From positions 1 to 25,272 of the forward strand of contig CAZFVY010000103.1 in NCBI GenBank assembly GCA_964522665.1: a stretch of DNA of 25,272 nt, read 5' to 3'. A program made the position numbers and the translations under genes. How positions within the stretch are numbered: the stretch's first letter is position 1; each line of letters starts with the position of its first letter. This DNA comes from CAZFVY01 sp964522665 (GTDB lineage: Bacteria; Verrucomicrobiota; Verrucomicrobiia; Limisphaerales; CAZFVY01). Positions 1 through 6,823 of this stretch are shown piece by piece. The notes beneath the pieces were generated by a model. It was not told the DNA's origin. It did no database searches and worked only from the letters and a program-made list of their open reading frames with translations.

Positions 1-14
1 AAGGGCGGCAGTCC

Positions 15-95
15 TTTTTGACGCCGGCTTCGTTGCTCCCTCCTTACAGATCCGCGTGGATATGCTCGTCGCTCGCGCCTCGCCGGCGCCAAAAA
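15..95. repeat. Imperfect inverted repeat, possible REP/MITE-like element
   Basis: The arm at 15-28 (TTTTTGACGCCGGC) matches the reverse complement of the arm at 82-95 at 13 of 14 positions, with 53 bases between. The spacer contains a small hairpin (ATCC-GCGT-GGAT) and two similar direct words (cgttgctccctcc, cgtcgctcgcgcc). No coding frame is supported here. The structure resembles a dispersed non-coding palindromic element or the remnant of an IS end. No target-site duplication could be tested because the left boundary lies at the window edge. Confidence 0.4.
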
Positions 96-155
96 TCCCC
101 GGCCGCGAATGACCAGTTATTTATGAGACACTACACTAACCGCCCGTGAGACGTG

Positions 156-182
156 AAGCCCCGCGGCCAACGCCCGGGGCTT
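156..182 (-). terminator. GC-rich hairpin downstream of the microprotein gene
   Basis: AAGCCCCG at 156-163 and CGGGGCTT at 175-182 form a perfect 8-bp stem with an 11-base loop. It lies 36 bases beyond the stop codon of the minus-strand gene at 218-364. There is no clear U-run on either strand, so it is a weak intrinsic terminator or a processing/stability hairpin. Confidence 0.4.
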
Positions 183-217
183 GGCCACTCTACTTTAGCC
201 AGCGCGCCACCGTAATT

Positions 218-364
218 TTACGGATGATGGCGCTTGCCGCCGGGATGGTGGCGGTGGTGGGCCTCGACGATCAACCAGGCGACAATCGTCGCTCCATAGC
301 AGAGCAGAATGCCGACCGGCATCGCGAAAATGCCCCAAAAATTGGGATCAAGTGAAGCGTTCAT
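218..364 (-). CDS. 48-residue membrane microprotein with a His-rich tail
   Basis: The unknown product starts MNASLDPNFW, has one hydrophobic segment at about residues 10-33 (GIFAMPVGILLCYGATIVAW) and ends in a basic tail at 36-48 (HHRHHPGGKRHHP) with seven His in 13 residues. A single-pass inner-membrane protein is likely. The charge distribution suggests the tail faces the cytoplasm, but that is inferred. The ATG at 364 is preceded only by a distant GAGG, so the start is not firmly fixed. It is divergent from the GYD/Usp pair, and a GC-rich hairpin follows its stop. The tail could bind a divalent metal. The gene is short, but the frame encodes an orderly TM-plus-tail architecture, which random frames rarely do. 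Confidence 0.55.
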   Translation of the reverse strand: MNASLDPNFWGIFAMPVGILLCYGATIVAWLIVEAHHRHHPGGKRHHP

Positions 365-646
365 GAGTTAGGCTCGATCCTCGGAACCAAGCGGTAAACG
401 GGGTTGATCCCCCCATTTGCGGTTTCGCCAATTCGATGCCAGATTGAGGGATGCGCTCGCTCAGCGCCGCCGGTTCAAATCGATACTGCTTGTTTTACTG
501 CACGTCGATGGCGGCGACCGCTCGCTCACGCGCGGCGTCCCGGCAAACGCGGGGCGGCAAGAGAGGGATATTCTCTGACAATCCTTGGTTAGCCCACTGG
601 CCGCCGCCGCTCCATATTTTGGCGAACGTCGAATCATTATAAAACT
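365..646. other. Divergent intergenic region
   Basis: This 282-base gap separates the divergent microprotein and GYD genes and should hold both promoters. Immediately before the GYD start codon is CATTAT at 635-640, then six bases, then the ATG. That spacing would suit a leaderless message, but I see no good -35 element, and no Shine-Dalgarno sequence either. Short frames on both strands here have Arg/Ser/Pro-rich products with no recognisable features, and I do not call them. Confidence 0.4.
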
Positions 647-934
647 ATGCCAAAATACATCAGCCTACTGACCTTCACGGAAACGGGCGCTCGCGCGATC
701 AAGAAATCGACCAAGCGCGCTCATGCCTTCGACAATGCCGCCAAAAAAGCGGGCGTTACGATCGTGGGACAATATTGGACCGTCGGCGACTATGACGGCG
801 TCCTGATTCTCGAGGCCGCCAAGCCCGAGGACGCCCTCCACTGCCTGGCCGAATTGGTTTCCGCCGGCAACGTCACCACGAAAACCGCGCAACTATTCAC
901 CGACGCGGAATTTGACGCCATCTTAGGCCACTAA
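647..934 (+). CDS. GYD domain-containing protein
   Basis: This 95-residue soluble protein begins MPKYISLLTFTETGARAIKK and carries the family signature around residues 40-60 (VGQYWTVGDYDGVLILEA). It ends with the LFTDAEFDAIL helix typical of GYD proteins. GYD domains are small ferredoxin-like alpha/beta folds found across bacteria without an assigned biochemical role. The length matches the usual single-domain form. The gene ends 22 bases before the universal stress protein gene on the same strand, so the two are probably co-transcribed. No Shine-Dalgarno sequence is visible before the ATG. Confidence 0.88.
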   Translation: MPKYISLLTFTETGARAIKKSTKRAHAFDNAAKKAGVTIVGQYWTVGDYDGVLILEAAKPEDALHCLAELVSAGNVTTKTAQLFTDAEFDAILGH

Positions 935-956
935 ATGCCCCGACGGGCCAATCGCT

Positions 957-1787
957 ATGATCGCCTTTACCAGTGTTTTTCATCCGTCCGACTTCACCAC
1001 CGGCGATGAGGCGGCGTTCGCCCACGCCCTGAAGATCGCCCTGTCGGTCCGGGGCAAACTGAGCCTGCTGCATGTCGGCGGCCCGGACGAGGACGCGCAC
1101 TGGAGCGATTTTCCCGGGGTCCGCGAGACGCTGTCCCGGTGGGGGCTCGCGCCCGCGGGCGCTGATCGTGAGGCCGTCACCGCCCTCGGCCTAGATGTGC
1201 ATAAAGTCTTGCGCACCGCGCGGGACGTGATGGAAGGCATCCTGGGTTACGCCTACGAAAACCAGCCCGACCTGATCGTCCTGGCGACCCACCAGCGGGC
1301 CGGACTCGCGCGCCTGCTGCACAAGGCGATGGCGGAACCGATCGCCCGCCAATCGCAGTCCATCACGCTCTTCGTGCCGCGCCGAATCATGGGCTTCGTC
1401 TCCGCCGAGACCGGCCTGGTGCGATTGCGCAACATCGTCATCCCGGTGGCCCAATCGCCGCGACCGCAACGCGCCATCGAAGCCGCGATCGCGCTCGGCG
1501 CGGCGCTTGGGGCCGGACCCGCCCACCTCTCACTCATTTACGTGGGCGAAGATTCGGACATGCCGGAATGCCACGTCTCGCCGCCGGCCGGCTGGACATT
1601 CGAGCAATCCGCGTGGAAGGGCAGCGTCGTGGAGCATATCTTGGCCGTCGCCGAGGATCGCAACGCGGACCTGATCGCGATGGCTACCGAAGGCCGCCGA
1701 GGATTTCTCGACGCGCTGCGCGGCAGCACGACCGAGCGGGTGTTGCAAGGCGCCCGGTGCCCCGTGCTCGCGGTCCCGGCGGGTTGA
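957..1787 (+). CDS. Tandem universal stress protein (two Usp domains)
   Basis: The 276-residue product contains two Usp domains in tandem. Domain 1 (about residues 1-140) opens with ITSV-like strand sequence (MIAFTSVFHPSDFTTGDEAA) and has LIVLATHQRAGLARLL. Domain 2 (about 155-276) opens with LRNIVIPVAQSPRPQRAIEA and closes with MATEGRRGFLDALRGSTTER, then CPVLAVP. The second domain keeps a nucleotide-binding-like G-x2-G...GS loop. The first has HKAMAEPIAR in that place and lacks the Gly-Ser, so probably only the second half binds nucleotide. Tandem Usp proteins of about 280 residues are common cytoplasmic stress proteins. The gene follows the GYD gene closely, suggesting a two-gene stress operon. 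Confidence 0.92.
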   Translation: MIAFTSVFHPSDFTTGDEAAFAHALKIALSVRGKLSLLHVGGPDEDAHWSDFPGVRETLSRWGLAPAGADREAVTALGLDVHKVLRTARDVMEGILGYAYENQPDLIVLATHQRAGLARLLHKAMAEPIARQSQSITLFVPRRIMGFVSAETGLVRLRNIVIPVAQSPRPQRAIEAAIALGAALGAGPAHLSLIYVGEDSDMPECHVSPPAGWTFEQSAWKGSVVEHILAVAEDRNADLIAMATEGRRGFLDALRGSTTERVLQGARCPVLAVPAG

Positions 1788-1980
1788 CCGACGTACGTCA
1801 ACGCTCCCGTCGCCCGCGAATCCTCGACACCCCGTCCAGGCGCGCCCTGATCGCGTCGACATCGCGATGAGGTTAGTCGGCTCCGCGACGGTGGTGACGT
1901 GGGAATCGCCGCCTCACAACACGTTCAACGGCATTCTTTCGGGCGGGGAAAGCCTCGCGCCTTGAAGGCGAACCAGGGTT
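1783..1980. other. Convergent intergenic region with small stem-loops
   Basis: The stress-protein gene and the next minus-strand gene converge here. GTTGAC at 1783-1788 pairs with GTCAAC at 1797-1802 around the stop codon of the plus-strand gene. A second short palindrome, CGCCTTGAAGGCG, lies near 1960-1975 on the side of the minus-strand gene. Neither has a U-run, so they are at best weak termination signals. Nothing else is seen here. Confidence 0.25.
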
Positions 1981-1992
1981 AGCTTGGTCGCG

Positions 1993-2874
1993 TCAATTAC
2001 CGTCTGATCCAAGCCGGAAAAAAGCCGTCGAATTGGTCTTGGGGACGGTGACGGTGTGTAATGTATCGTCTCCAACGATCACGCCTCCGACCTGCCTCCA
2101 CACGGCGCCAGGACCGAGGACCGGCGAACTTTGGAGCGTGTAGTTAGTGGGCGGCGTGCTCAGGTCGTCCGGCTGGTTTGAAGGCGCGGCAAAAGTAACG
2201 TTGACGCCATTAGTGGCGGTCGAGATGGCGACGATCGTTAGGTCGGCTTGGTAATAGGTTGAGAACGGGGCGGAAGGCAAATCGACCGGTCCGCCGCCTG
2301 GGCCATTCGTAGAGGTGTCCACGAATTGCCAGGTCGCTTTATAGAAGCCTGGCTTCGTCACGCTGTAGATGCGACCGTGCAAGTGGCCGTAAGGGTCCGA
2401 ACCTGGTGAACCGTTACTCTGACTGACAAAAATCAAATTCGTTCCATTTGCGGAAGGCACCGGCACACTCCAGGTGAGATTGGTGCTATCTACATTGTCC
2501 TGGCCGGTTTCCCAAAAGCCGAAGCTGGCTCCAGGAGGACCCTCCACGCTGAGCAACTTGACCTGGACGAAGGTTCCGGGGGCGGCGTGGCCGGCTTCAG
2601 GTCCGCCGTTGTCCGGGGTCGCCGCCAGGGCGATAAATACCTGATCGTCCGTGTAGTAGTAACCGTTATACGGATCATTCGTGGTCCCGGCGGTAAGGGC
2701 AAACACGAAGCCGCTGTTCGTGGTATAATCGGTGGCGGCGGGGTCGTACTCCAGAGTCGCCCCCGGTGAGCTGCTCGTAGCCGCCGCGGGCATATGATCG
2801 TGCGCCTGAAGGCGCAGGCAGAACATGGCCAAAGCTAGGATCGTTGAGATTTTCAGGCGTGAGGTAGTTTTCAT
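1993..2874 (-). CDS. Secreted choice-of-anchor-M / all3515-like protein
   Basis: The 293-residue product has a signal peptide (MKTTSRLKISTILALAMF, likely cut after LQA near residue 24), so the mature chain would begin HDHMPA. The body (about 40-190) has the pattern of the choice-of-anchor-M/all3515 group: a strand-rich domain with FGFWETG near 118-124 and GHLHGRIYSVTKPGFYKATW at 163-182, in which H164 and H166 precede the PGxY turn. Related proteins occur with zinc/manganese transporters in actinobacteria and in Zur regulons of cyanobacteria; that link is known for the family, not shown here. Residues 244-293 (YTLQSSPVL...W...FFRL) form a separate C-terminal module also found on two other proteins in this window. 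The gene starts 40 bases after the prepilin stop, so it is probably in the same transcript. Confidence 0.7.
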   Translation of the reverse strand: MKTTSRLKISTILALAMFCLRLQAHDHMPAAATSSSPGATLEYDPAATDYTTNSGFVFALTAGTTNDPYNGYYYTDDQVFIALAATPDNGGPEAGHAAPGTFVQVKLLSVEGPPGASFGFWETGQDNVDSTNLTWSVPVPSANGTNLIFVSQSNGSPGSDPYGHLHGRIYSVTKPGFYKATWQFVDTSTNGPGGGPVDLPSAPFSTYYQADLTIVAISTATNGVNVTFAAPSNQPDDLSTPPTNYTLQSSPVLGPGAVWRQVGGVIVGDDTLHTVTVPKTNSTAFFRLGSDGN

Positions 2875-2914
2875 GTTTTTCGGTTGGGTTGTGTGATGGC
2901 TATCGAATCAATAG

Positions 2915-3541
2915 TTAATTATTTGGTTGGACAAAGCGCGTGATCGCCGGCGGCAGCAAGGACCTCGCCTGCGGCCACGACAGCGACGAAACATGGCCGT
3001 CCGCAAAAAGATAATTGGCCCGTCCCTGATGCACCGTCACCGCCACTTGCGACATGAACGCGAGGGCGGAGTAGCCGCCCGAGGACGCGTCGGCGAAGTG
3101 GAAATGGTCGGAGCCAATTTCGCCCCCCCACAACTCCGCGAGGTGGAGAGTCTCGGCGGTAGATGGGATGGACGTGAATCTGGAAAAATCGAGTTGCGGA
3201 GCGCCGAACGGATTGGGCGTCAGAAAATCGTTAATGGCATAACTGGTGATCCGGTTATTACGATTGGTATCCAGCGGGCAGGTATAAACGTTGGTGAGGC
3301 CGTAAACCGCGAGCTTGCCAATCCACGAGGCCGTTTGGTGCGAGGTTTCCGGCAGCCGATCATTATTGTCCAGCGCGTAAAGCGAGCAGCCAAACCCCAA
3401 TTGCTTGAGGTTTGATACGCACTGAATGGATTTCGCCTTTTGTTTAGCCCGAGCCAACGCTGGCAATAACAACGCAGCCAGCGCCGCGATGATGGCGATG
3501 ACCACCAGCAGTTCGATCAAGGTAAACCCCAGTCGTCTCAT
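2915..3541 (-). CDS. Prepilin-type H-X9-DG protein
   Basis: The start at 3541 gives MRRLGFTLIELLVVIAII, a textbook type IV prepilin/pseudopilin leader: short basic segment, Gly before the cleavage site, Phe at mature +1 and Glu at +5, followed by a hydrophobic helix. The helix continues into LPALARAKQKAKSIQCVSNL. Near the C terminus is HQGRANYLFADGH, which fits the H-X9-DG motif of processing-associated prepilin-like proteins abundant in Verrucomicrobiota and Planctomycetota. The product has 208 residues. An in-frame extension to 3703 is possible but would bury the leader, so I reject it. No pilus assembly, peptidase or secretion gene is nearby. It lies between the HPCKLCK protein and the choice-of-anchor-M-like gene on the same strand. 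Confidence 0.88.
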   Translation of the reverse strand: MRRLGFTLIELLVVIAIIAALAALLLPALARAKQKAKSIQCVSNLKQLGFGCSLYALDNNDRLPETSHQTASWIGKLAVYGLTNVYTCPLDTNRNNRITSYAINDFLTPNPFGAPQLDFSRFTSIPSTAETLHLAELWGGEIGSDHFHFADASSGGYSALAFMSQVAVTVHQGRANYLFADGHVSSLSWPQARSLLPPAITRFVQPNN

Positions 3542-3826
3542 GATTGCGCCACTAATGGATTTGCCGGTCTGAGGATTACAGCGTCGCCAAGATCTGATCC
3601 CTGGCGCCTGAAACCACCAGACCACACTCGCCAAAACCAGCGCGGTGACCAGGCGCCGGACCGGCCAGAGAGAACGCGTCGGCCGCTCGCGCGAACCAAC
3701 CAAATACTGTCATAAAGATTCCGCGGTTTTGAAAAGGGACACGGCCTTCTCAGCTTGAACAGATGATCGGGTGAAGCTGCCAAGGCGACCGCGTACGCGA
3801 GTCACCGGCATGATGGACCAGACAGA
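3542..3826 (-). other. Gap between the HPCKLCK gene and the prepilin gene
   Basis: These 285 bases contain open frames in more than one register. One, continuous with the prepilin, encodes a hydrophobic stretch (LVTALVLASVVWW), but no start site, motif or ribosome binding site supports a gene. The gap may carry a promoter for the prepilin/choice-of-anchor-M pair. I see no convincing -35/-10 pair or terminator. Confidence 0.3.
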
Positions 3827-4207
3827 CTAACCGAGGAGGGAGCGAGGGGGAGGCGTGGGAGGCGGGTCAATTCGCGCGGCGAGCAAAACGCAAGCGCGGC
3901 TTTGGAAGGATGCTACGGGCGGAGAAATGATGAACATCGGCTTGCCGGGACAGCAAAGGTCGAGTTTGGTCTCAACTTTTTGCACCTCGTGCTTTTTCTC
4001 GGATTTCTTCCCTTCGGCCACGAATTTGCACAACTTGCAAGGGTGCATGCCGTCGAACGTTTTGACCAAAGCTTCCTTGAGGGATGAATCCTGAGAATAG
4101 CTAACCGCCATGCCAACCCAGGCGACCGATTGCAAAACGACCCAGTGCGCGCCAATGGAAAGGGAGAGCGCAACCACCAGCAGCCATCTTGAAAGCTTGA
4201 CCAGCAC
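3827..4207 (-). CDS. Small membrane-associated HPCKLCK Cys/His protein
   Basis: The 126-residue product starts at a GTG. An N-terminal hydrophobic segment (about 8-34) could be an uncleaved anchor or signal peptide. It is followed by FDGMHPCKLCKFVAEGKKSE (52-71), a Lys/Glu-rich stretch, then LDLCCPGKP (83-91). H55, C57, C60, C85 and C86 could form a metal or redox site outside the cytoplasm. The C terminus is Pro-rich (DPPPTPPPRSLLG). I do not recognise a named family; the layout resembles small uncharacterised proteins accompanying TonB systems, which is recollection rather than proof. The frame upstream has no ATG. A -35/-10 pair is spaced so that transcription would begin at the GTG itself, supporting this start and a leaderless message. 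Confidence 0.7.
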   Translation of the reverse strand: MLVKLSRWLLVVALSLSIGAHWVVLQSVAWVGMAVSYSQDSSLKEALVKTFDGMHPCKLCKFVAEGKKSEKKHEVQKVETKLDLCCPGKPMFIISPPVASFQSRACVLLAARIDPPPTPPPRSLLG

Positions 4208-4213
4208 GTTTAA

Positions 4214-4242
4214 CCAATAACGTGAACGAAGTGGAAAGTCAA
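4214..4242 (-). promoter_or_regulatory. Sigma70-type promoter for a leaderless message
   Basis: On the minus strand TTGACT (4237-4242) and TATTGG (4214-4219) are separated by 17 bases. Six bases (TTAAAC) follow the -10, then the GTG start codon at 4207. The predicted transcription start therefore coincides with the first base of the start codon, and no Shine-Dalgarno sequence precedes it. The -35 matches TTGACA at five of six positions; the -10 is moderate. Confidence 0.5.
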
Positions 4243-4308
4243 CGACCAGGAAAAGGAATTACAGCGGTTGAAAGGATTGCCAGCAGGACCGCGAGGAAAG
4301 TGGGATTG

Positions 4309-4330
4309 GCTTGAGCTGCGCGCGTCAAGC
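4309..4330 (-). terminator. Weak stem-loop after the TonB operon
   Basis: GCTTGA and TCAAGC form a 6-bp stem with a 10-base GC-rich loop immediately after the stop codon of the coiled-coil gene. No U-run follows, so it may only mark the 3' end of the operon message. Confidence 0.25.
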
Positions 4331-4852
4331 TCACGGCGGAGCCTGGGTTTCCGCCGGTTTGGGGACGGACGGTGGCGTCTGGGCGCGCAGCTCGTTCAAT
4401 TCCTTAACGACGACGTTGTAGTTGGTCGCCAACTCGTTGAATTTGCGAATCGAGGCGTTCAAGTCCGCGCCCAAGCGGTCCATTTCCCGCGCGGCCTGTT
4501 TCAGACGTTCTTCGCGGACGGTTACGGCGGCCGCCCAATTCGTGATCCCACTCTTCAGTTGATCGCGTTCGCTCGTGAGTTGGGCGACCTGCCTTTCCGC
4601 GGCGAGCGCCTTTTGTCGGGAACTCGTCGCGTCGGCTTGCGACTTTGTCAGCGCCGTCTTGAATTCATCAAGGTCGGCGGACAAACCGCGGGTCAACTCC
4701 TCCTGGCTCGCGAGCTTGTTCGTTTGCTCGGCCCCGGCTCGTTCCAGGCGATTAATCTGTTGGTTTAACCGAACGTCGCGCCGCCACTGGACCGCGCAGA
4801 GGAGCGCGAGGGCGAGCACGCCGGCAAAATTGAAGTAGTGGAGGCGCTTCAC
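4331..4852 (-). CDS. Membrane-anchored coiled-coil protein of the TonB operon
   Basis: The 173-residue product begins at a GTG (MKRLHYFNFAGVLALALLCA), with one transmembrane segment at about 6-23. A long heptad-rich helix at about 25-160, dense in Gln, Glu, Lys, Ala and Leu, follows (for example INRLERAGAEQTNKLASQEE). A Pro-rich end (PPSVPKPAETQAPP) completes it. A periplasmic coiled coil tethered to the inner membrane is the likely topology. Its GTG overlaps the ExbD stop codon by four bases (GTGA), so translation is probably coupled. The position suggests a structural or spacer role with the ExbB/ExbD motor, but no activity can be assigned. Confidence 0.75.
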   Translation of the reverse strand: MKRLHYFNFAGVLALALLCAVQWRRDVRLNQQINRLERAGAEQTNKLASQEELTRGLSADLDEFKTALTKSQADATSSRQKALAAERQVAQLTSERDQLKSGITNWAAAVTVREERLKQAAREMDRLGADLNASIRKFNELATNYNVVVKELNELRAQTPPSVPKPAETQAPP

Positions 4853-5289
4853 CGAGCGCCTCCCGTGGCGCCATTTTCCGGCCGGATTTCAAACGCTACT
4901 TTTTCGACGCCCGCCGAACGAACGGCGTCGAGCACGCGGATCACGTCACCGTGCCGGGCGTCGGCGTCGCCGCTGATAAACACGCGAACCGTTTCATTCG
5001 TTCGATGTCGCGCCGTCAGGCGCTGGGCCAGCTCGTTCATCCCGATCGGTTGCTTGTCAAGGTACGCCGTTCCGCTCCGGTCCACGGAAATGCTGATGAA
5101 ATCGCTCTTGGTCTCGAGCGTGGCGACCGTGGCGGTGGGGAGATTTACCTTCACGCTCTTGAGGTTCACCATGCTCAGGCTGACGAGCATGAAGCTCGCG
5201 AGCAAAAAGAACATGATGTCAATCAACGGGATGATCTCGATGCGCGCGTCGTTTTCCGGCGACGACTTGGAACCAAGTTTGACAGGCAT
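4849..5289 (-). CDS. exbD: ExbD-type proton channel subunit
   Basis: The 146-residue product has a short cytoplasmic N terminus, one transmembrane helix at about 20-42 (IIPLIDIMFFLLASFMLVSL) and a periplasmic domain (ISVDRSGTAYLDKQPIGMNE). D24 in PLIDIMF is the conserved Asp that carries protons in ExbD/TolR. Length and layout match the family. A strong Shine-Dalgarno sequence (GAGGAGAA, four bases before the ATG) fixes the start. It follows exbB by 21 bases and overlaps the coiled-coil gene, so it is part of one operon. It should work with ExbB to convert proton-motive force into TonB movement. Confidence 0.93.
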   Translation of the reverse strand: MPVKLGSKSSPENDARIEIIPLIDIMFFLLASFMLVSLSMVNLKSVKVNLPTATVATLETKSDFISISVDRSGTAYLDKQPIGMNELAQRLTARHRTNETVRVFISGDADARHGDVIRVLDAVRSAGVEKVAFEIRPENGATGGAR

Positions 5290-5310
5290 GGGGTTCTCCT
5301 CGCGCGGCGA

Positions 5311-6033
5311 TCAATCGCGATGGGCGGCGACCGGCGCGCGCTGTGATCGGGCCCGGTCGCGCGCGAACGCTTCCAAATCGTGGCCGTGCTGCTTGGCGGA
5401 CTCAACCAGCAACTCAGTGTGGTTGATCGTCCGCTCCAACCGCGACCGAAAGCGATTGAGCTGCCGATGGAAAAAGTTGTAGGGCAGCAGGCAGAGGATG
5501 GCGATCCCCAAGCCGCAAGCCGTCGCGATCAGGGCTTCCGCGATGCCGCCGCTCACCTTGACGGCCGCCAACTCCTCCTGTCCCACAAAGCGAAATGAAC
5601 GCATGATGCCAGTGACGGTGCCCAGCAATCCGAGCAGCGGCGCGAGCGTGATAAACGTCCCCAGGAGCCACAGCCGCTTCTCCGCCCGATCCAACTCGTC
5701 CGTGGCCCGCAATTGCATCGCGCCGAGCAACGAAGAATGCGCGTGCGCCAGCCCTTCCCGAACGGTCATGACCAGCGGATCATGGCCGTCGTCCGCCAGT
5801 TCAAACGCGCGCGGGAAATCACCCTCGCTGATAGCGTCAAAGGTTGAACTCAACGTCTGCTCTTGTCGGCGCCGCTTGAGACCCCACCACCAGAGCGCCC
5901 GTTCCGTGACGACGACGAGCGCGGCCAGCAGGCACGCGAGAATTGGCCACATGACCGGGCCGCCTTTGAGAAACATTTCGACCACGACGTTACCGAATAG
6001 TGATTTCATAGCTGGGAAATTTGGATAACTCAC
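5311..6033 (-). CDS. exbB: ExbB/TolQ/MotA-family proton channel protein
   Basis: The product has up to 240 residues and three predicted transmembrane helices at about 28-47, 122-145 and 163-187. The conserved cores are APLLGLLGTVTGIMRSF (131-147) and GGIAEALIATACGLGIAI (162-179), typical of MotA/TolQ/ExbB channels. The start is either a GTG at 6033, giving a four-base GTGA overlap with the tonB stop, or an ATG at 6009, giving MKSLFGNVVVEMFLKGGPVM. Neither has a clear ribosome binding site; the overlap favours coupled translation from the GTG. It is the energising unit for the TonB-dependent receptor encoded upstream. Confidence 0.93.
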   Translation of the reverse strand: MSYPNFPAMKSLFGNVVVEMFLKGGPVMWPILACLLAALVVVTERALWWWGLKRRRQEQTLSSTFDAISEGDFPRAFELADDGHDPLVMTVREGLAHAHSSLLGAMQLRATDELDRAEKRLWLLGTFITLAPLLGLLGTVTGIMRSFRFVGQEELAAVKVSGGIAEALIATACGLGIAILCLLPYNFFHRQLNRFRSRLERTINHTELLVESAKQHGHDLEAFARDRARSQRAPVAAHRD

Positions 6034-6797
6034 TTGGCGATGCTAAAGCGGATCGCCACCTCATAGATCCGTTCCGCGCCGGTTGGAAAATGCCATCTCT
6101 GCCGCACGGCGCGCACGGCGGCGAGATTGAGCGTCTGCCAGGGGCAAGGCGTCACGGCTTCCGCGCTCGCGACCCGCCCGTCCGCCGCCACGGTGAGACG
6201 AATCACCACGATCCCCTCTTCCCCGTGTTGCACCGCTTCGGCCGGATACTCGGGCGCCGGCTGCCGGCCTTCACCTTCGCCGAACTTCAGCGCCTGGACT
6301 GGTGGCCGCGCGGGGGCGGGCGACGCCACCGCGCTGGCCGACGGACGGTTGGCGTACTCGGCCCGCCGCGCGGAAACGACCCGCGTCGCCCCGTCCACCG
6401 GCAAGGCGAACGCGATCGCCGGCGTCGGCCGCGCCACCGCAATCGGCTCCGCGATCGGCGGCGGAGCCAAGGCGTCGGCCGGTGGCGGTGGGGCCAGGGG
6501 ATCGAGCGGGATGGGCGGCGTTTCGGGCGGCGGCTTTTGATCCGGCGTTAGTTCGACCTGCAGTTGATCCGCGATGAACGGCGCCGGCCGCGGTGGTGGG
6601 GCGAGCGGCCGGTTTTCTGGCAGAATCAAGCCCAGCCCCCCGACGACGAGGCAAGCCAGCCAGAGCGCCAGCACAAACACCGCCACCAGGTCGATCTCAC
6701 CGGGCGTCGCGGCATCGTGAAACACAATGCCTGCCGACGCCCCGGATACCGAGCCAGCCGCCGCCTTCACCGTGCGGTTTGATCGTGAGCCAAACAT
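6030..6797 (-). CDS. tonB: TonB energy transducer
   Basis: The 255-residue product has a cytoplasmic N terminus, a transmembrane segment at about 37-59 (LVAVFVLALWLACLVVGGLG), a Pro-rich periplasmic linker at about 61-135 (LAPPPRPAP, PPPETPPIPL, PLAPPPPADA) and a C-terminal TonB domain at about 180-255. In the last, PAPEYPAEAVQHGEEGIVVI leads to RLTVAADGRV and RQRWHFP. The N-terminal 36 residues are longer than in classical TonB. It starts 26 bases after the receptor stop codon and shares a four-base overlap with exbB. The order receptor-TonB-ExbB-ExbD argues for a dedicated rather than housekeeping energising complex. Confidence 0.93.
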   Translation of the reverse strand: MFGSRSNRTVKAAAGSVSGASAGIVFHDAATPGEIDLVAVFVLALWLACLVVGGLGLILPENRPLAPPPRPAPFIADQLQVELTPDQKPPPETPPIPLDPLAPPPPADALAPPPIAEPIAVARPTPAIAFALPVDGATRVVSARRAEYANRPSASAVASPAPARPPVQALKFGEGEGRQPAPEYPAEAVQHGEEGIVVIRLTVAADGRVASAEAVTPCPWQTLNLAAVRAVRQRWHFPTGAERIYEVAIRFSIAK

Positions 6798-6823
6798 GAG
6801 CCGAATCCTGCTCGCCGAGCGAC

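Noticed and set aside
472..481. GGTTCAAATC, resembling a tRNA T-arm
   Set aside because: The flanking bases (gccgg / cgata) do not pair as a T-stem, and no acceptor or anticodon arm is found around it.
3542..3703. In-frame N-terminal extension of the prepilin, with a hydrophobic stretch
   Set aside because: It would bury the prepilin leader inside the protein; the ATG at 3541 gives the canonical short basic leader.
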